Below are positions 22,966 through 34,731 of a stretch of DNA of 64,000 nucleotides, in pieces. The notes below the pieces were generated by a model. The model was not told where the DNA came from. It made no database searches and saw nothing but the letters and a program-made list of their open reading frames with translations. The stretch's first letter is position 1. Every line of letters starts with the position of its first letter. The position numbers were made by a program, and so were the translations under genes. The DNA is from Agrypnia vestita (Eukaryota; Arthropoda; Insecta; Trichoptera; Phryganeidae), in the NCBI GenBank assembly GCA_016648135.1, contig JADDOH010001553.1, positions 124,001 through 188,000 of the forward strand, given 5' to 3'.

Positions 22966-25036
22966 TGCTTGGACAATGCTGAGTTCATCAAATTTTAAAT
23001 TCATTTTTCTAATATACGTGCCACGCCCCGTATTTTTTATATAATTTAATTAACTCTTTAACTACAACTAGTCATCATGATGTTATTCTAAAACCGGTCA
23101 AACACACTAAGCAACTCACTATTGCGTGCCTAACTGATAAATGAGTACCTACTACGAAAAAATGTAAAAATGCTTTTCTTTTTTCATATTTAAAAAATAT
23201 GTTCTTTTTGATGCAATGCAGATGTTATCTCTAAGTCTCTAAAATCAGCATCTTTATTAATTGATAACAGTATATTTGTCTAGTCCTTACTGCCTTGTTT
23301 GTCCCGCGTTCTTTCTTCCATCACATTTTTGAAGTTCATGCTGTGTCCTATCCATTGTCTCTTTCGATTTTCGATGGCATTTTTTTACAGACATGTCATG
23401 TCTGAACATTCTTTGTAATTTTTTCAGTCCAGCTTAAAGCTGAGGGTATTTTCAATTTTTCTTTTATTTAAATAATTATAATATATATAATCTTTTTTAT
23501 AAATCATACATAGACAGTGTTTACAAATCAATATTTTTTGTGTGTACACATATACCTCACCAAAAAGAATTGTTTCTTGTGTGTGGTGAGGGATAAACAC
23601 TTACAATCATAGGTATAGGTCGTGTAATCTAATTAAGTAACAATGAGAAAGAAAGAAAAGAAAATCTAATATATCAAAATCTTAATTAATAATACAATAT
23701 ATAGAATAATCAATCAAGTAAACAATAATATAGAATAATCAGTCAAAAAAGACCAAACTCAATCACAAAGTCAGTTCTATAATATATGAGAACCCATTCG
23801 GGTTCAGTAGTTAATTTAAAATATTGACATTATTTCGAATCTCTTAATTATATTGATACTTACCATTGAGATTACCAATCTAAATTATAGTTACCAATTT
23901 TAAAATTACCCAATTATTTTTCGTGAGTAGTAAAATTAATTATTTTATTTAGTTAGGGCTCACAGTCCAAGGGCTAAAGCGGTTCTGTACTTATACCTTT
24001 ATTACAATTCCTCGTATTATTTGTGTACCGGCGACATATTGAAACGATAACTAGGTAAACCGATAGTATTGTATGTTTCTGTTGATAATAGCTCTAGGTA
24101 AAAGCTCTGATCAGACAAACTGCGCGATAGTAAAGCGTAAAGTATTTTAGTATCGATATCTGCTCTAAATATTTCTATTCAATTAGCGTAATATTTTTCT
24201 GCCGGCGCGGCGTGGTGATTCGGAAATCCCTATTTTGATATTTATTCTAATCAAACTAGAATAAATTAATACGAAGTACGTACGTTTCTATATCGATAGC
24301 CATTATCTATTATGTGAGTATTGTGCTCAATTGTAAATATTATATGTTGGATTGTATATATATCAATTAGTAGGAAAATGGACGCGTAAACACATTTTTA
24401 TACTATGACTATCTTTTACATTTATAATTTTATAATGTTGTTGAATTCAACATTTAACTGAAAACACTAATAAAAATTTTTAAATACTGAAGTTAGTTTT
24501 CATCTAATTCATGATAAATAATTAACAAGTTGCTTGATAAGTCCGCTTCACAAATTAACTGGAAAATTCCACTTGACAGATTCTTCTATTTACACATTTC
24601 AAGAATCAGTATATTATAAATTCTTACCAATTTAGTAATTTAAAAGATCAGTTTTAGGAGCCATTGATTTTCTAAGTAAGGTATCCTTTTTGAGAACCAC
24701 CGTTGTATTCATATTTTCAAAAAGTTTGAATGTTAAAAATCGTATATTCTTGAGACATGCATGTTTTAAATTCCACTATAACTCAGGGGTAGTCAGTCAC
24801 CCGCATATTTTTCCACGCTTTTATACCGATTGTGTGCCTTATGTGAGTTTCTTTTCATTCATGTACCTGCTACATATTAAACTTCTCCATCCCATTTCGC
24901 GTAAGAGTAATAAAATGATTTATTTTTAAAGTATGGATATTAAAAGAAATTTGATCTCGTGAATTAATTTACTTAACAATATTACCTGCATTAACTCTAC
25001 TCCTCTTCTCTCAATATTCCCATTACAATAACCTTT
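22966..25036. other. AT-rich DNA, no gene seen
   Basis: A long stretch without a supported gene or element. A small hairpin (CCTCACCA...TGGTGAGG) sits at about 23556-23592. Confidence 0.55.
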
Positions 25037-25330
25037 AATTAGGATAAATTATAGAAGTCTCACAGAGACGAAGCTATTTATATATGAGAAATGTGGATGG
25101 AAATCTCATATACGATGGCTCATGGCTTACAACCTGTATAAGCTGGCTCAAGTGATCACTCTACACAGTGCAACGTTCATAAATTCCATCGTAAGAATAT
25201 CCTTACATTATCAAATGTTTTAAAGTTCTATACATATGTTTGAAATCATGGAATCTTTCGTGCATTTCAATGGTCTATGCTAGAGACATCTGTTGTTTTT
25301 TTCTCATTAAATATTTAATTAATTAATCAT
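25037..25330 (+). mobile_element. foldback element FB1, copy c (one arm)
   Basis: The left arm is intact (AGGATAAATTATAGAAGTCT to CCATCGTAAGAATATCC) and continues into the centre, but the right arm has been replaced by a short AT-rich end (TTAATTAATTAATCATCC). The sequence after it, CTGTGGGGACAAAATCCAG, is the complement of the left flank of copy b, so the two copies share outer sequence. Confidence 0.65.
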
Positions 25331-25859
25331 CCCTGTGGGGACAAAATCCAGTAATGTGTTTATAGAACATACTTTCATTTTTAATAACCTTTACACCAGA
25401 AAATTCGGATAATTTTTTCAGTACCAAACATCATTTATATTTAAACTTAATTATTTATCTTTGAACAGGATCAATGTAAAGCTCTACATTTAAAAGTGGT
25501 CAGTTTTATACTTCATCTGTAGATGAGAGATTCTGTTTCTCTCAAAACCCAAGTAGTGAATAAAAATATAAAATAATATTAAACTCGCGTAGAGGCGACA
25601 ATGTTAATATCGCTATGTATGGTGGGCTTGGGATTCTTACTCTCCATCACAGCATTGATGGCAGTACCTACTCCGATTAACAAATCATACATCATTGGAC
25701 ACTGATACAAAATAGTGAAAATTGCTGTGACGAAATTGTTTCGCCTTGAGGTTTATCAATATGGAACAATAATAGCGTTTAGAATGCGCGCGGCTCGCAG
25801 AGTCCTCGCGCCACGCAATCCTCGCGCTTGCGTAACTCAAGTTGTGTGTGGACTGAGAG

Positions 25860-26845
25860 CCGCGACCGCCAGGCTTATCAAACCTGAAATATCCTCCGTA
25901 GATGTGCACTATAGTAGTTAAGAAGGTTTGGATATTATGACATTTGATTTCGGGGGGTTTCGGCAGATAACAGGTAATACAGGTACAAAAAAAGCAACCC
26001 ATAAAAACCAAGTTTTTATTATACTCCCTTTCTTTGTAAAATGTAACAACAATTTAATATATTTCTAAAATGTCAGATGTTTTGAGCTTTGATAAGACAC
26101 TTCATGCTTTGAAGATTAAATTCTAAAAACATTTGTCAGTCAATTTAGATTTTCGATATTCGTAGTGAAGTACCTATTATGCATACCGACGGAGTAATTC
26201 AAATTTAGAAAATATTCCTCGACGTTATCGGGCCGCCGTTGCTAGTAATCAAACTTTTGTAATGATTCCAATTTGAAAAAACCACTAAAATTTCTAAAAA
26301 TCCGAAATTATATTATAATTATTAATTTTCGAACGAAAATTTGATAGATCTTCTTGATCGTCGCCACGAGCCTACTTGCAAAGTTTCAGCTCGATTGGAT
26401 CACGGGAAAAGGGTTAAAAATCGATCCAAAGTTTTTTCGACGGCAAGCCAGCAAGCAGACGCCACGAGTTAATATAAGGGGAGTAAAAAGCGCCTGATTT
26501 TTTAGTATATCTTACGGGAAGTACTATAAACTCATATTAATGATTGCTGGACGCTGTTCGCGAGTCATTTCTTCCACCAGACGCTGTAAAGCTCTCTAAA
26601 TAATCATAGCATTTACGTTACAGTAACGAATCTGAATTTTATATATTTTATTCGGGTCACTGTTTAACTGATATCTTATATTTTAACTTTTTGTACTGAT
26701 ATTACCTGTTATCTGCCAAAATCCCCCGAACTTAAGTGTCATAATATCCCAACCTTACTACCTACTATAGTGTACATTTCCAGATAATATTTTAGGTTTG
26801 ATACAGATATACAGATACTCGATATAACGTAAGTCTGGCGGTCGC
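25860..26845. mobile_element. ~1-kb inverted-repeat structure
   Basis: The left arm (25860-25981: GCGACCGCCAGGCTTATC ... CAGATAACAGGTAATAC) is matched in inverted order by 26699-26845 (TATTACCTGTTATCTGCC ... AGTCTGGCGGTCGC). Both arms include ACTATAGTAG and GGATATTATGACA. The right arm carries a ~30-bp insertion rich in GATATAC. The interior holds a copy of repeat RA. It looks like a TIR transposon derivative, perhaps with RA nested inside. No transposase is visible. Confidence 0.65.
25987..26472 (+). repeat. dispersed repeat RA, copy 1
   Basis: It begins AAAAACCAAGTTTTTATTAT, continues with CTTCATGCTTTGAAGATTAA and GCATACCGACGGAGTAATTC, and ends with CAGCTCGATTGGATCACGGG and AAGCAGACGCCACG. 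Most of it is repeated at 59108-59631, and parts at 55291-55698 and 57759-58030 on the other strand. Function and class are unknown. It has no coding frame. Confidence 0.8.
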
Positions 26846-27704
26846 TGACTCCTACCCTATTTATTTTATGCCACGGGCATGTTCGAATCTGTCCAACACG
26901 GACTATAAGTAAATTAATTATTATCGCAATTTTGTAGAACGTCACGTAGACAAATCAATTTATAAATGTCATTTAACGTTTTAATAAAATTTCATATACT
27001 TATGCACATTGATAAGAGTCAGTTTAAATATAACGACTGCTCGATCGTAAATTTTTGTTTATTGTAATATTTCAAGAATGCAAATTTACGTTCAGAACAT
27101 TCCGCTACATTATTTCTAGTTTATGAACGCGACCACGGTAGAATCTAATGGATTGTCTTGCGGGCTTTTGTTCTGTCGGCATTTTAATGAGCAACAGAAA
27201 AAATAAAAAGATACACCTGATTCTGTGGACAATGGGGGTAGTTGCACTTGTAATGAAAACATTTTAAAACATATATTAAGTAAAATTAATTACGTTGATT
27301 TTGCATTATACATATATTATTATACCTTAATGCACTATAACTGGTTATAGCAAATTAACTTTTTAAACATAAATTAACTTTCTAAATTCTCGTAGCGACT
27401 ATTATCCACGATCTAGATAAAATATAACATATTCGGCTGATTGGGAAGTGCACTGGGCTTACAAAAACAAGTGATTGAACGTAAAAATACAAACAATTGT
27501 AAAAACAAAATACCTTTCTCTCAGCGCCTTGGTTGTCATGCGTTGTCAGTTTTGTGACATTTGTAAGCAAATAAAATCGCGGGAAATAGCAATTTGCGGA
27601 ACATAAAAATATTAATTTTAAAATATCAGTCAAATCATCTAAATACAATAATTACTTTGTTGCTGGATTTACAACAAAAACACTGATGAGGCGTTGGCGC
27701 CCGA
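26846..27704. other. AT-rich DNA, no gene seen
   Basis: No supported feature. Confidence 0.5.
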
Positions 27705-27880
27705 GTGTGACACGCAATCAGCGCGCGGTTCAGACAACACGCAAGGGTCGCCCCACTTTTGGTTTTTGGTTTAAGAATTAAGTAAATTAAAAATTAAATG
27801 GTTTTCTGTTCAGCTTCAAAATTCCACAATTATTTGTCCCGTGATTTTTAATGGGTGCATGGTTGGTTATAAATATTATG
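27705..27880 (-). mobile_element. SINE-like element (family C), copy 2
   Basis: The plus-strand GACACGCAATCAGCGCGCGG is the complement of the family core. Further right, TTTGTCCCGTGATTTTTAATG matches the 5'-end hairpin region of the copy at 12735-12933. An AT-rich segment separates the two parts. Confidence 0.45.
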
Positions 27881-29066
27881 TATAAAACATAACTTGTGGA
27901 AAAAAATATAACTTTATTTTATATCTTTTTAAGATAATTTCAAACGTTTGACTACCCAGTTTTTGTGTTGTAAATAAATACATAAAAAATCATATTTTGT
28001 TTCTAAAAAACAAAAAAAGAATTTTTAATAAAAAATATTACAATATCTTTAGTTATTTAGGTACTAAACCTTTTTTGTCCTAAATATTTATGTCCTTATT
28101 TCACTCCTAGATCCCTAGTATTTTAATTAAAACTCCAGAATGGAATTGATATGAGAAGAAAGGTGATAATTGAAATTCTTTATGGTCTTCTTAACACTCA
28201 GAATTTAAACATACGTCATGTGGTAAAGCTCTTAAAATGTTTTGTAAACAATCCTGCTATAATGGTGATATGTTCCAAGGGTCAGCGCAGCCATGTGCCC
28301 TGCTGTCCCAGAATGCTCGTGTCGTAAAAATCTCATTACCCGACTGATATTTCACATTTTTGTTACTAAATCGTCGTACTTTCATTCCCGATAGCACGAA
28401 AATTTTGATAATAACACCGCGCTCCGCGATACAGCGTTTCGTGTTGTCAAACTTGTTTATGTCATGTAATAGCAACCTTGAAAAACATATAACTAAACGA
28501 TTGATAACCCGGTAGGTGCCATCATCGTCGCTGACCAGCCGCGGCTGGAAATTTGTATCGGAAAGTGGCCGAGAACAGGAAATTTAATTATTACAAAAGG
28601 GTCACATGTCTGAGGTAACATTACTTTTGTAACGACATTTAGCTACTTTTATATTACACTTTTAAACATTATGTTAATTGTTAATGATATCACATTTTAT
28701 GGTGAATTTTCAATTTTAGAACATAGTTCTTCGCACACTACAAAGATACACAGAAAAAAATCGTCCATCGAAAAAGATTTACAGTTTCCACCAGGACTGC
28801 AACAGAAAATTTATATTGACATTATAAGGCATTACCGATTACGCCTTTATACAATCACATAACTTTTTATCAAATGCAACTATTTTTTTGTGAAATATAT
28901 ATAATTTCATAATAAATTTATATAATTTCATAATAAATTTATCATCTTTTTATTTGCAATGAATCTCAACTTCCAAGTTGTTTGCAATGAATTTGAACTT
29001 TTCAATTATACCTACTAACCAGAACTTCCAGTCTATTTTTATGCAATCAGAAAACATTAACCAATT
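27881..29066. other. AT-rich DNA, no gene seen
   Basis: It includes a short tandem duplication at 28898-28940 (ATATAATTTCATAATAAATT twice). No gene is supported. Confidence 0.55.
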
Positions 29067-29074
29067 ATATGTAG

Positions 29075-29304
29075 CAGCGGCGTGCAGCGGGAACATAGCA
29101 GCATGACTTTTACGTAACCAATTATTTAGAAAAAAATCGGAATACAACATATATTTCCTAATATTTCTATCACAATTGTTATCATGGCATTCATATTTTG
29201 ATACATTATAAAAATCTGTAGAATAAATATTTGATTTCTATTTTTTTTCCAAAATATACGTTTACAAAAAAGTCATGCTTCAATGTTCCCACTGCACGCG
29301 CCTG
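29075..29304. mobile_element. hAT-type MITE, copy 1
   Basis: The 230-bp element has ends CAGCGGCGTGCAGCGGGAAC on the left and GTTCCCACTGCACGCGCCTG on the right. The flanking octamers ATATGTAG (29067-29074) and ATAGGTGG (29305-29312) agree at 6 of 8 positions, compatible with an aged 8-bp hAT duplication. It shares ends and the ATTT(A/G)GAAAAAAATC interior with the element at 32886-33103. No coding capacity. Confidence 0.8.
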
Positions 29305-29312
29305 ATAGGTGG

Positions 29313-30270
29313 GTATATTATTTTGTAATGAAATTACATTTCACTTTGAAGATGCAATTTTAGAACATAATTCTCTGATAATTAAAATGAATCACTTGCA
29401 AATGACACACAGAAAAAATTATCTATCCACCAGGAATCCTTTATATTCCTATTACGTCACGGTAGCTTTATACACTTAAATTTGGACTCGCGAGCCTACT
29501 CACAGGACTATATTTCATTTCCGATTTACCTAAATATGCCAAGCCAGTTGTATAAAATCGCGGGTCGTTTGTAGGCACCGAGTGTCTAATTAAAAAAGCT
29601 GTAAGCCTTCTGAAGAGACGAATTGGAAGCCTTCGGACGAATCTTCAGATACTCTCACGAAAATAATGAACGACGTTCGACGTAAATGAGGAACCAGCTC
29701 ACTCAACATCAGACACCAAATGGGACATAGAAATATCAGTTTTTGGGATATTTTTCTTTCGTGGGAATAATATAATGTGGATAACAACTTGCAAAGGCCA
29801 AGTCCGTTAAATGACTGGAGTATCTTTACAAGTCATCCAGCAGGAATGATTTTTTTTAAATATTTGTAATTTTTTATATGTATAATTTTTTTTACTTTTA
29901 TAAGTTAGAAATGGAAGAATTTTCTTTATATTTTATTATGTTTAGTTACACATATTTTGAAAGTATTGTGTAAGATCATATTATGACAACACAAACATTT
30001 GAGACCAATCTACAATACCGAGAGTAAGAACAACATTTTTTTACCGATGATTCTATATAATATTTGTGTTCTTACCACAAAAAACCATTCTTATATGGAC
30101 ACAATACTCGTACATGATACAACTGGGTAGGGGTCACTCGGAAATATCTCTGACCAATATAAATATATTTCATATTTCTATTTCGGATTCATTTTGTATT
30201 CATTGCGAAAGGAAGATATTTTGTTCTAAAAGTTATTTTGTTTTTAAAAATTAAATTATACTTGCTGTTA
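29313..30270. other. AT-rich DNA, no gene seen
   Basis: Tandem-like words TTCGGACGAA and CTTCTGAAG occur near 29610-29650. Nothing is assignable. Confidence 0.5.
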
Positions 30271-30600
30271 ATACCCGGCGTTGCACGGGTTAAGAATTAA
30301 GTTTAAGATAAATTTGTGAGGGTAAACAAAGGTTCGATTCGAACGGTATACATTTGCATCAAAAATATATCAGGGGCGGGGAAGGGTTAAAAGTAAGTTT
30401 CCAAATTTTGAGTCCGATCGGTCAAACGGTACAGATTTGCATCGAAAATATGTCAGGGGGAGGGGAAGGGGTATGATAATAGGGGGAAAATGTTGCCTAT
30501 GTTACCCGCCGGGTCCTAAAGCATAAATATGCAAAATTTGAATCGAATCGGACAAACGGTGTGGATTTTTATACACAGACATTGAGTTTTATAGGTATAG
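30271..30600. repeat. repeat with ACCCGGCGTTGCACGGGT end
   Basis: It opens with the hairpin-forming ACCCGGCGTTGCACGGGT, then repeats a motif two to three times: a 'GATCGGTCAAACGGTACAGAT' type phrase near 30350, 30415 and 30545, and ATATGTCAGGGGGAGGGG near 30370 and 30450. This layout is common in arthropod dispersed repeats. The class was not determined. Confidence 0.5.
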
Positions 30601-32877
30601 ATTCTTAATTTGGAAAATTTAAAATAATTTAATTTTGTTAACGATACAACGGATTGACCCGACTCCCTTGCCATAGATCTCGATCTAGTTTTACATATCT
30701 TTATATAACACTAAAAACAGTAATGTTAGTCACTAAACAATGAAACAAATTAAATGTAAAAGTATATTATTCTGAACATACTGAGCAAAATAATATTAAA
30801 TATTTATTTTTAACTCTATTTCCCACTTCACAAAATTTGAAGCAACTTCTAGAAACTTTAAACACCGGGAACAAATAAACCTTAATTTATCTTCAAATCA
30901 GACGAGGAAGTCGCGTCTAAACAGGCGATTGTATTGAAATATATCAAACGTCGTGTGAAGTTTAACTTTCACGTGAGGTTGTGGCAGATCTAGAACGTAA
31001 AATGATATCAGATTCTCTACGGGGACAGCTTCCCACGCAATCACAAATTTTATGTCAGAGATTCTCAATCTGGTTACACAGAGTTCTCTCAAATCTCAAA
31101 TTTTGGCTGAATTTGTAATTTTTGACGAGCAAAAAATTTACGAAAGAAAAATGCTGCTGCATCTTGAGGTAGTATTAAAAAGTTCATAAATTTCACTATA
31201 TTCCCATATTTCGTCGCCTGGGTGCAAAAGTATTAAACCCTAGATGCTTTTTCACCACTTTTTGATGTCAAAACGTACAGTCATTGTATACTTTTACGGT
31301 GCAAAAATATTATAATAGTAATACATGATAGGTTTTATAATATTTTCTTATCGTGAAATTTTTTTTCGAAATCGAAAACCCTCTTCTCAAAACCGAACAA
31401 TATAATGTAACTTTTTTTCAAAAAATATTCGCTTTAAACTATTAAACTGTTGTTCTAATAAACAAATCTTACACATTTTAAATTACTATTAAAACTTAAT
31501 TACATTTTTTTGGAATTCACTAAATAATTACAATGTTTGATTTACTCTCCAGGATAATTGATATTGATTAAGATACTGGAATTATTTCCTCCTTAAAAAA
31601 GTACAGACAGTAGCACAATTTTTATCATAATTGTGAAAGCTTGTGAAAATTCCTTTCAAACTTTTTTCCTTTTTAAAACTATTTTCATCACGTTTGAATG
31701 TAGTTCGCAGGCATTAACAAATCGAAATAGAATTCGTCAAAAGAATAAAGTGGAATTTGAACGAACACTTCTCAGAATACCTCTTCACATAAAAGAAACC
31801 ATATGTCAAGTCCATCTCGTACAGCGTCATAAAACAATCATTATTCATTTATTGACAGCTGTCCGAGTAGCAACGCAACATAAAACAAACAAGATCTGCT
31901 TATTAAGAAGTGTGCGATTATGTCGTCAAAGTAACTTATTTTTCTATTGTGATAGGTCGATTAAAAAAAAAAAAAACTTGTTAATTTATTGATTCCACGT
32001 CATTATTCACTAGGTATTTCTAGTGTACAATAAATGCAAGTATTTTCTTGCTTGTACTTATATATTTTAATTTATTTTAAGATTATTGCCACCGCTTTAA
32101 CGTTAGTAAAAATCCTGTAGTTTTGATTATATTTAATTGTTTATAAATAGGTTTAAATAAATAAATATTTGAAGACATGCAGGAATGCTACACGACTTTG
32201 AGAGGCAAATTGTAGAAAATACTGCGTGTATTGCGCGTCAACACCCTCTGAACTTATGTTGAACGGTCTTTTTGTTGAACCGTTTTTTTTCTAAATCGCA
32301 ATTATCCTGAGACATTAGAAATCCGAGTTCAACATAACCCTGATTTTATTCCGACACCTAAAGTCACACTTATTGAGTCTGCCGACTAAAATTAATAAAT
32401 TTGAAGTCTGAAAATTTTTTCAATGAACCTCGAAGCTACATACGTAGTCATTTAATGTTCAATAATAATAGAAAATTATTAATTTTAATCAAAATTGTAA
32501 TATTGTATAATAATATTGAAAATCTATAATGTACAGATGTACAGTTATCCACTTTACGTAATTCTTGAATGTTTCAAAGCTCTAATTGGTCAGGAAGATG
32601 GTGAAAAATCAATTACACCACATCAAGCAAACAGACAAAGATAAGTTAAATAAGAGCATGTAAAAATCCTGCGACGTTTTATTGTATAAAAAACTGCTAA
32701 AAGTCGACACACAGGCGACAATTCTAGTTGGCGGAATAACTGTGAAATACGTGTTCGTCAATCAATGTTATTGGCAGGCCGCAGTTAGGATTTTCAATTC
32801 ACCACACAGCCTGATCACAAATTTGCAGTAGAGAACAATGTATTTTGTTTAAAAAATCCTTTTGAATCCATGTTGAC
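30601..32877. other. AT-rich DNA, no gene seen
   Basis: A 119-residue frame at 31633-31992 has no recognisable domain and ends in a poly-A-coded lysine run. I do not call it. No terminal repeats were found. Confidence 0.5.
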
Positions 32878-32885
32878 CTCTCAAC

Positions 32886-33103
32886 CAGGGGCGTGCAGTG
32901 AGAACAAGAAGCGTTACTTTTATTCAAACATATATTTGGAAAAAAATCAAAATGAAATTATTTTCCGGGAGAATATTGTGAAATATTAAAATCTGAATAA
33001 TATGTTAATTATTGTGATTGGAATATTACGAGATATATCTCTTATTTCGGTTTCTCTTCAAAGTATACGCTTAGAAAAGTCTTGTTCTCACTGCACGCCC
33101 CTG
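32886..33103. mobile_element. hAT-type MITE, copy 2
   Basis: The 218-bp element has perfect terminal repeats, CAGGGGCGTGCAGTGAGAAC on the left and its complement ending in CTG at 33103. The flanking octamer CTCTCAAC is identical on both sides (32878-32885 and 33104-33111), the 8-bp duplication expected of hAT transposition. The interior is AT-rich and noncoding. Confidence 0.92.
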
Positions 33104-33177
33104 CTCTCAACATACAAACAGGTGTTCGGTTCATTCGGTCTGCTCGACTTTTTTTTTTATAAAAATAGAGATTATAG

Positions 33178-33332
33178 AAATAGAGATGGAATACGTGTCA
33201 CATCAATATTCTTACTATTTTCAAACTAAGCTAAACGCTTGTGCCATGAAAATAGGACTAACTTGCTGGTCTGGAGTGAGGTGACCTTTGGATCACGAGG
33301 CGAGGGTCCTCACCACAAGACCAACGGCATCT
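33178..33332 (-). mobile_element. tRNA-derived SINE (family A), copy 1
   Basis: The minus strand carries GTTGGTCTTGTGGTGAGG, which is A-box-like, and ends in a TTTTCAT...AATATTGATGTGACACG tail. The same tail is in the copies at 39205-39346 and 45813-45976. It resembles tRNA in its first third only. Confidence 0.5.
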
Positions 33333-33344
33333 TATTGATGAAAA

Positions 33345-34130
33345 AATTTGCACTTCAAAAAATAAATATTTATATTGTCTCCCTACAAAAATGTTTTTAT
33401 TATTGCATTACTCAATTGGGAGGATGTATTGCAATATTGTAATTTGTCAAATATTTCGTGAACTCGATAATTATTTCTGGAGTATTTATTAACTACAAAA
33501 TTCGTAAAAGACGGTGTAGCTCACTGCAACTGTCTCACACAGTTGCAGTGCTGAGCGCGTTCAGTCTTTCTCTGATGTTCTTTCTCTAATGCGATTTTCG
33601 CGTCGAGTCTCAATGGCAAAATTTCATCTCAAAAGTTCCACTTTATTAATTTAGCGCTGGCGACGGATACCGCGGAGAAGCCGCAGGACTAATTTGCCAC
33701 TTTCGGAGAACTTAAAATTTAACAACGTTACCATGAAGCTGTACGCCATCGCGAACCCTTAAATACTTCAACCACATCACACGGTTCGAGAATACATTAG
33801 TTGCTCAAGGATCGGCAGGTCACCCACACACTAGACAGATCTGCCGAAGGCTTTCGCCAGCGCCGGTGGATCCATAACATTGCTGGCATTTAACTTTGGC
33901 AGTCAAACGGCACAAATATTGGCAGCTAGCCGACTAAATACCCATTTTCTAGTGATTTTGAAAGAATCAATAATATTTATGAAAGCTATATAGGAATTAA
34001 ACTAAATTAGGAATCACTGTAAAACATATCGTGAATAATATTTTAAGATCGACAAATAATTTGAAAGTGAAACAGTTTTTTTATTATGGATAGTATAATA
34101 TTCCCGAATAATTGCAAAAGTATCTCGTAT
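33345..34130. other. mixed-composition noncoding DNA with hairpins
   Basis: CACTGCAACTGT at 33522 pairs perfectly with ACAGTTGCAGTG (33539-33550) over a 5-nt loop. A second inverted pair, GGATCGGCAG and CTGCCGA, lies near 33818-33855. The region at 33540-33910 is CG-richer than its surroundings. No gene is seen. Confidence 0.5.
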
Positions 34131-34133
34131 TTA

Positions 34134-34278
34134 GGGCCTGTTGTTTGATCAGAAGTAAGAGTAATGAGTAATAGTTGAGAAAAAGCATAGATTTTTGCAT
34201 TCTCCAACAATCGAAACACCCGTTTTCGTAAAAATCTATGCTTTTTGCTTAACTCTTACTCGATCAAACAACAGGCCC
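34134..34278. mobile_element. MITE, Harbinger-like, copy 2
   Basis: The 145-bp element has terminal repeats GGGCCTGTTGTTTGATC on the left and GATCAAACAACAGGCCC on the right. TTA lies directly outside both ends (34131-34133 and 34279-34281), the 3-bp TWA duplication typical of PIF/Harbinger elements. The two halves mirror AAAAGCATAGATTTTT, so it also folds internally. Confidence 0.85.
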
Positions 34279-34322
34279 TTAGTCACGATATAATTTTTCT
34301 ATCACTAAATTAATCCAAAATC

Positions 34323-34731
34323 TGTAACGGGTCGTGGCTGCGGCAGACAAATGAAAACACTGGAAATTAATTAGCGATATTTTAATGAATTATTAAATGG
34401 ATAACGGATATGATTAATTAATTATTAAATGAATTACTTCGCTCGATATCTGCCGGTTCGCAATTCGCCACTGGGCACATCTGGCCCTCGTCCGCGACCC
34501 ACTTCGCACTGAACAATCTGACAAAACAACACTTCGCGCCGCGGTGGAGTCCCGCCATTTATACCCAAACGCTAGTAAAATCGAACATTCGAGAACTTTA
34601 TTTTCCTTTTCAATGTTTAGGAGAAAGTTCCGTCGCTTCCAGGCTGTTCTAGTCGTTTCTCGTCGTTTCCCGAAGGTTGTAGATAATTGTAGGCCGTTGT
34701 AGATCCTGCGGCAGTGTTGTGACATATTACA
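34323..34731 (-). mobile_element. LTR-like block, possibly a solo LTR
   Basis: Read on the minus strand it starts TGTAATATGTCACAACACTG and ends CACGACCCGTTACA, giving TG...CA ends. Near the middle, GGGTATAAATGGCGGGAC is a TATA box. TTGTTCAGTGCGAAGTGG follows about 40 nt later and contains an initiator-like TCAGT. This is the promoter layout of insect LTR retrotransposons. No matching target duplication is visible (AAATC against AGGGA), and no internal coding region is attached. Confidence 0.45.

Noticed and set aside
25685..26011. 108-residue minus-strand frame
   Set aside because: It overlaps the left arm of an inverted-repeat element and RA; open by chance.
31633..31992. 119-residue plus-strand frame
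   Set aside because: No domain, AT-driven composition, ends in a poly-A lysine run.
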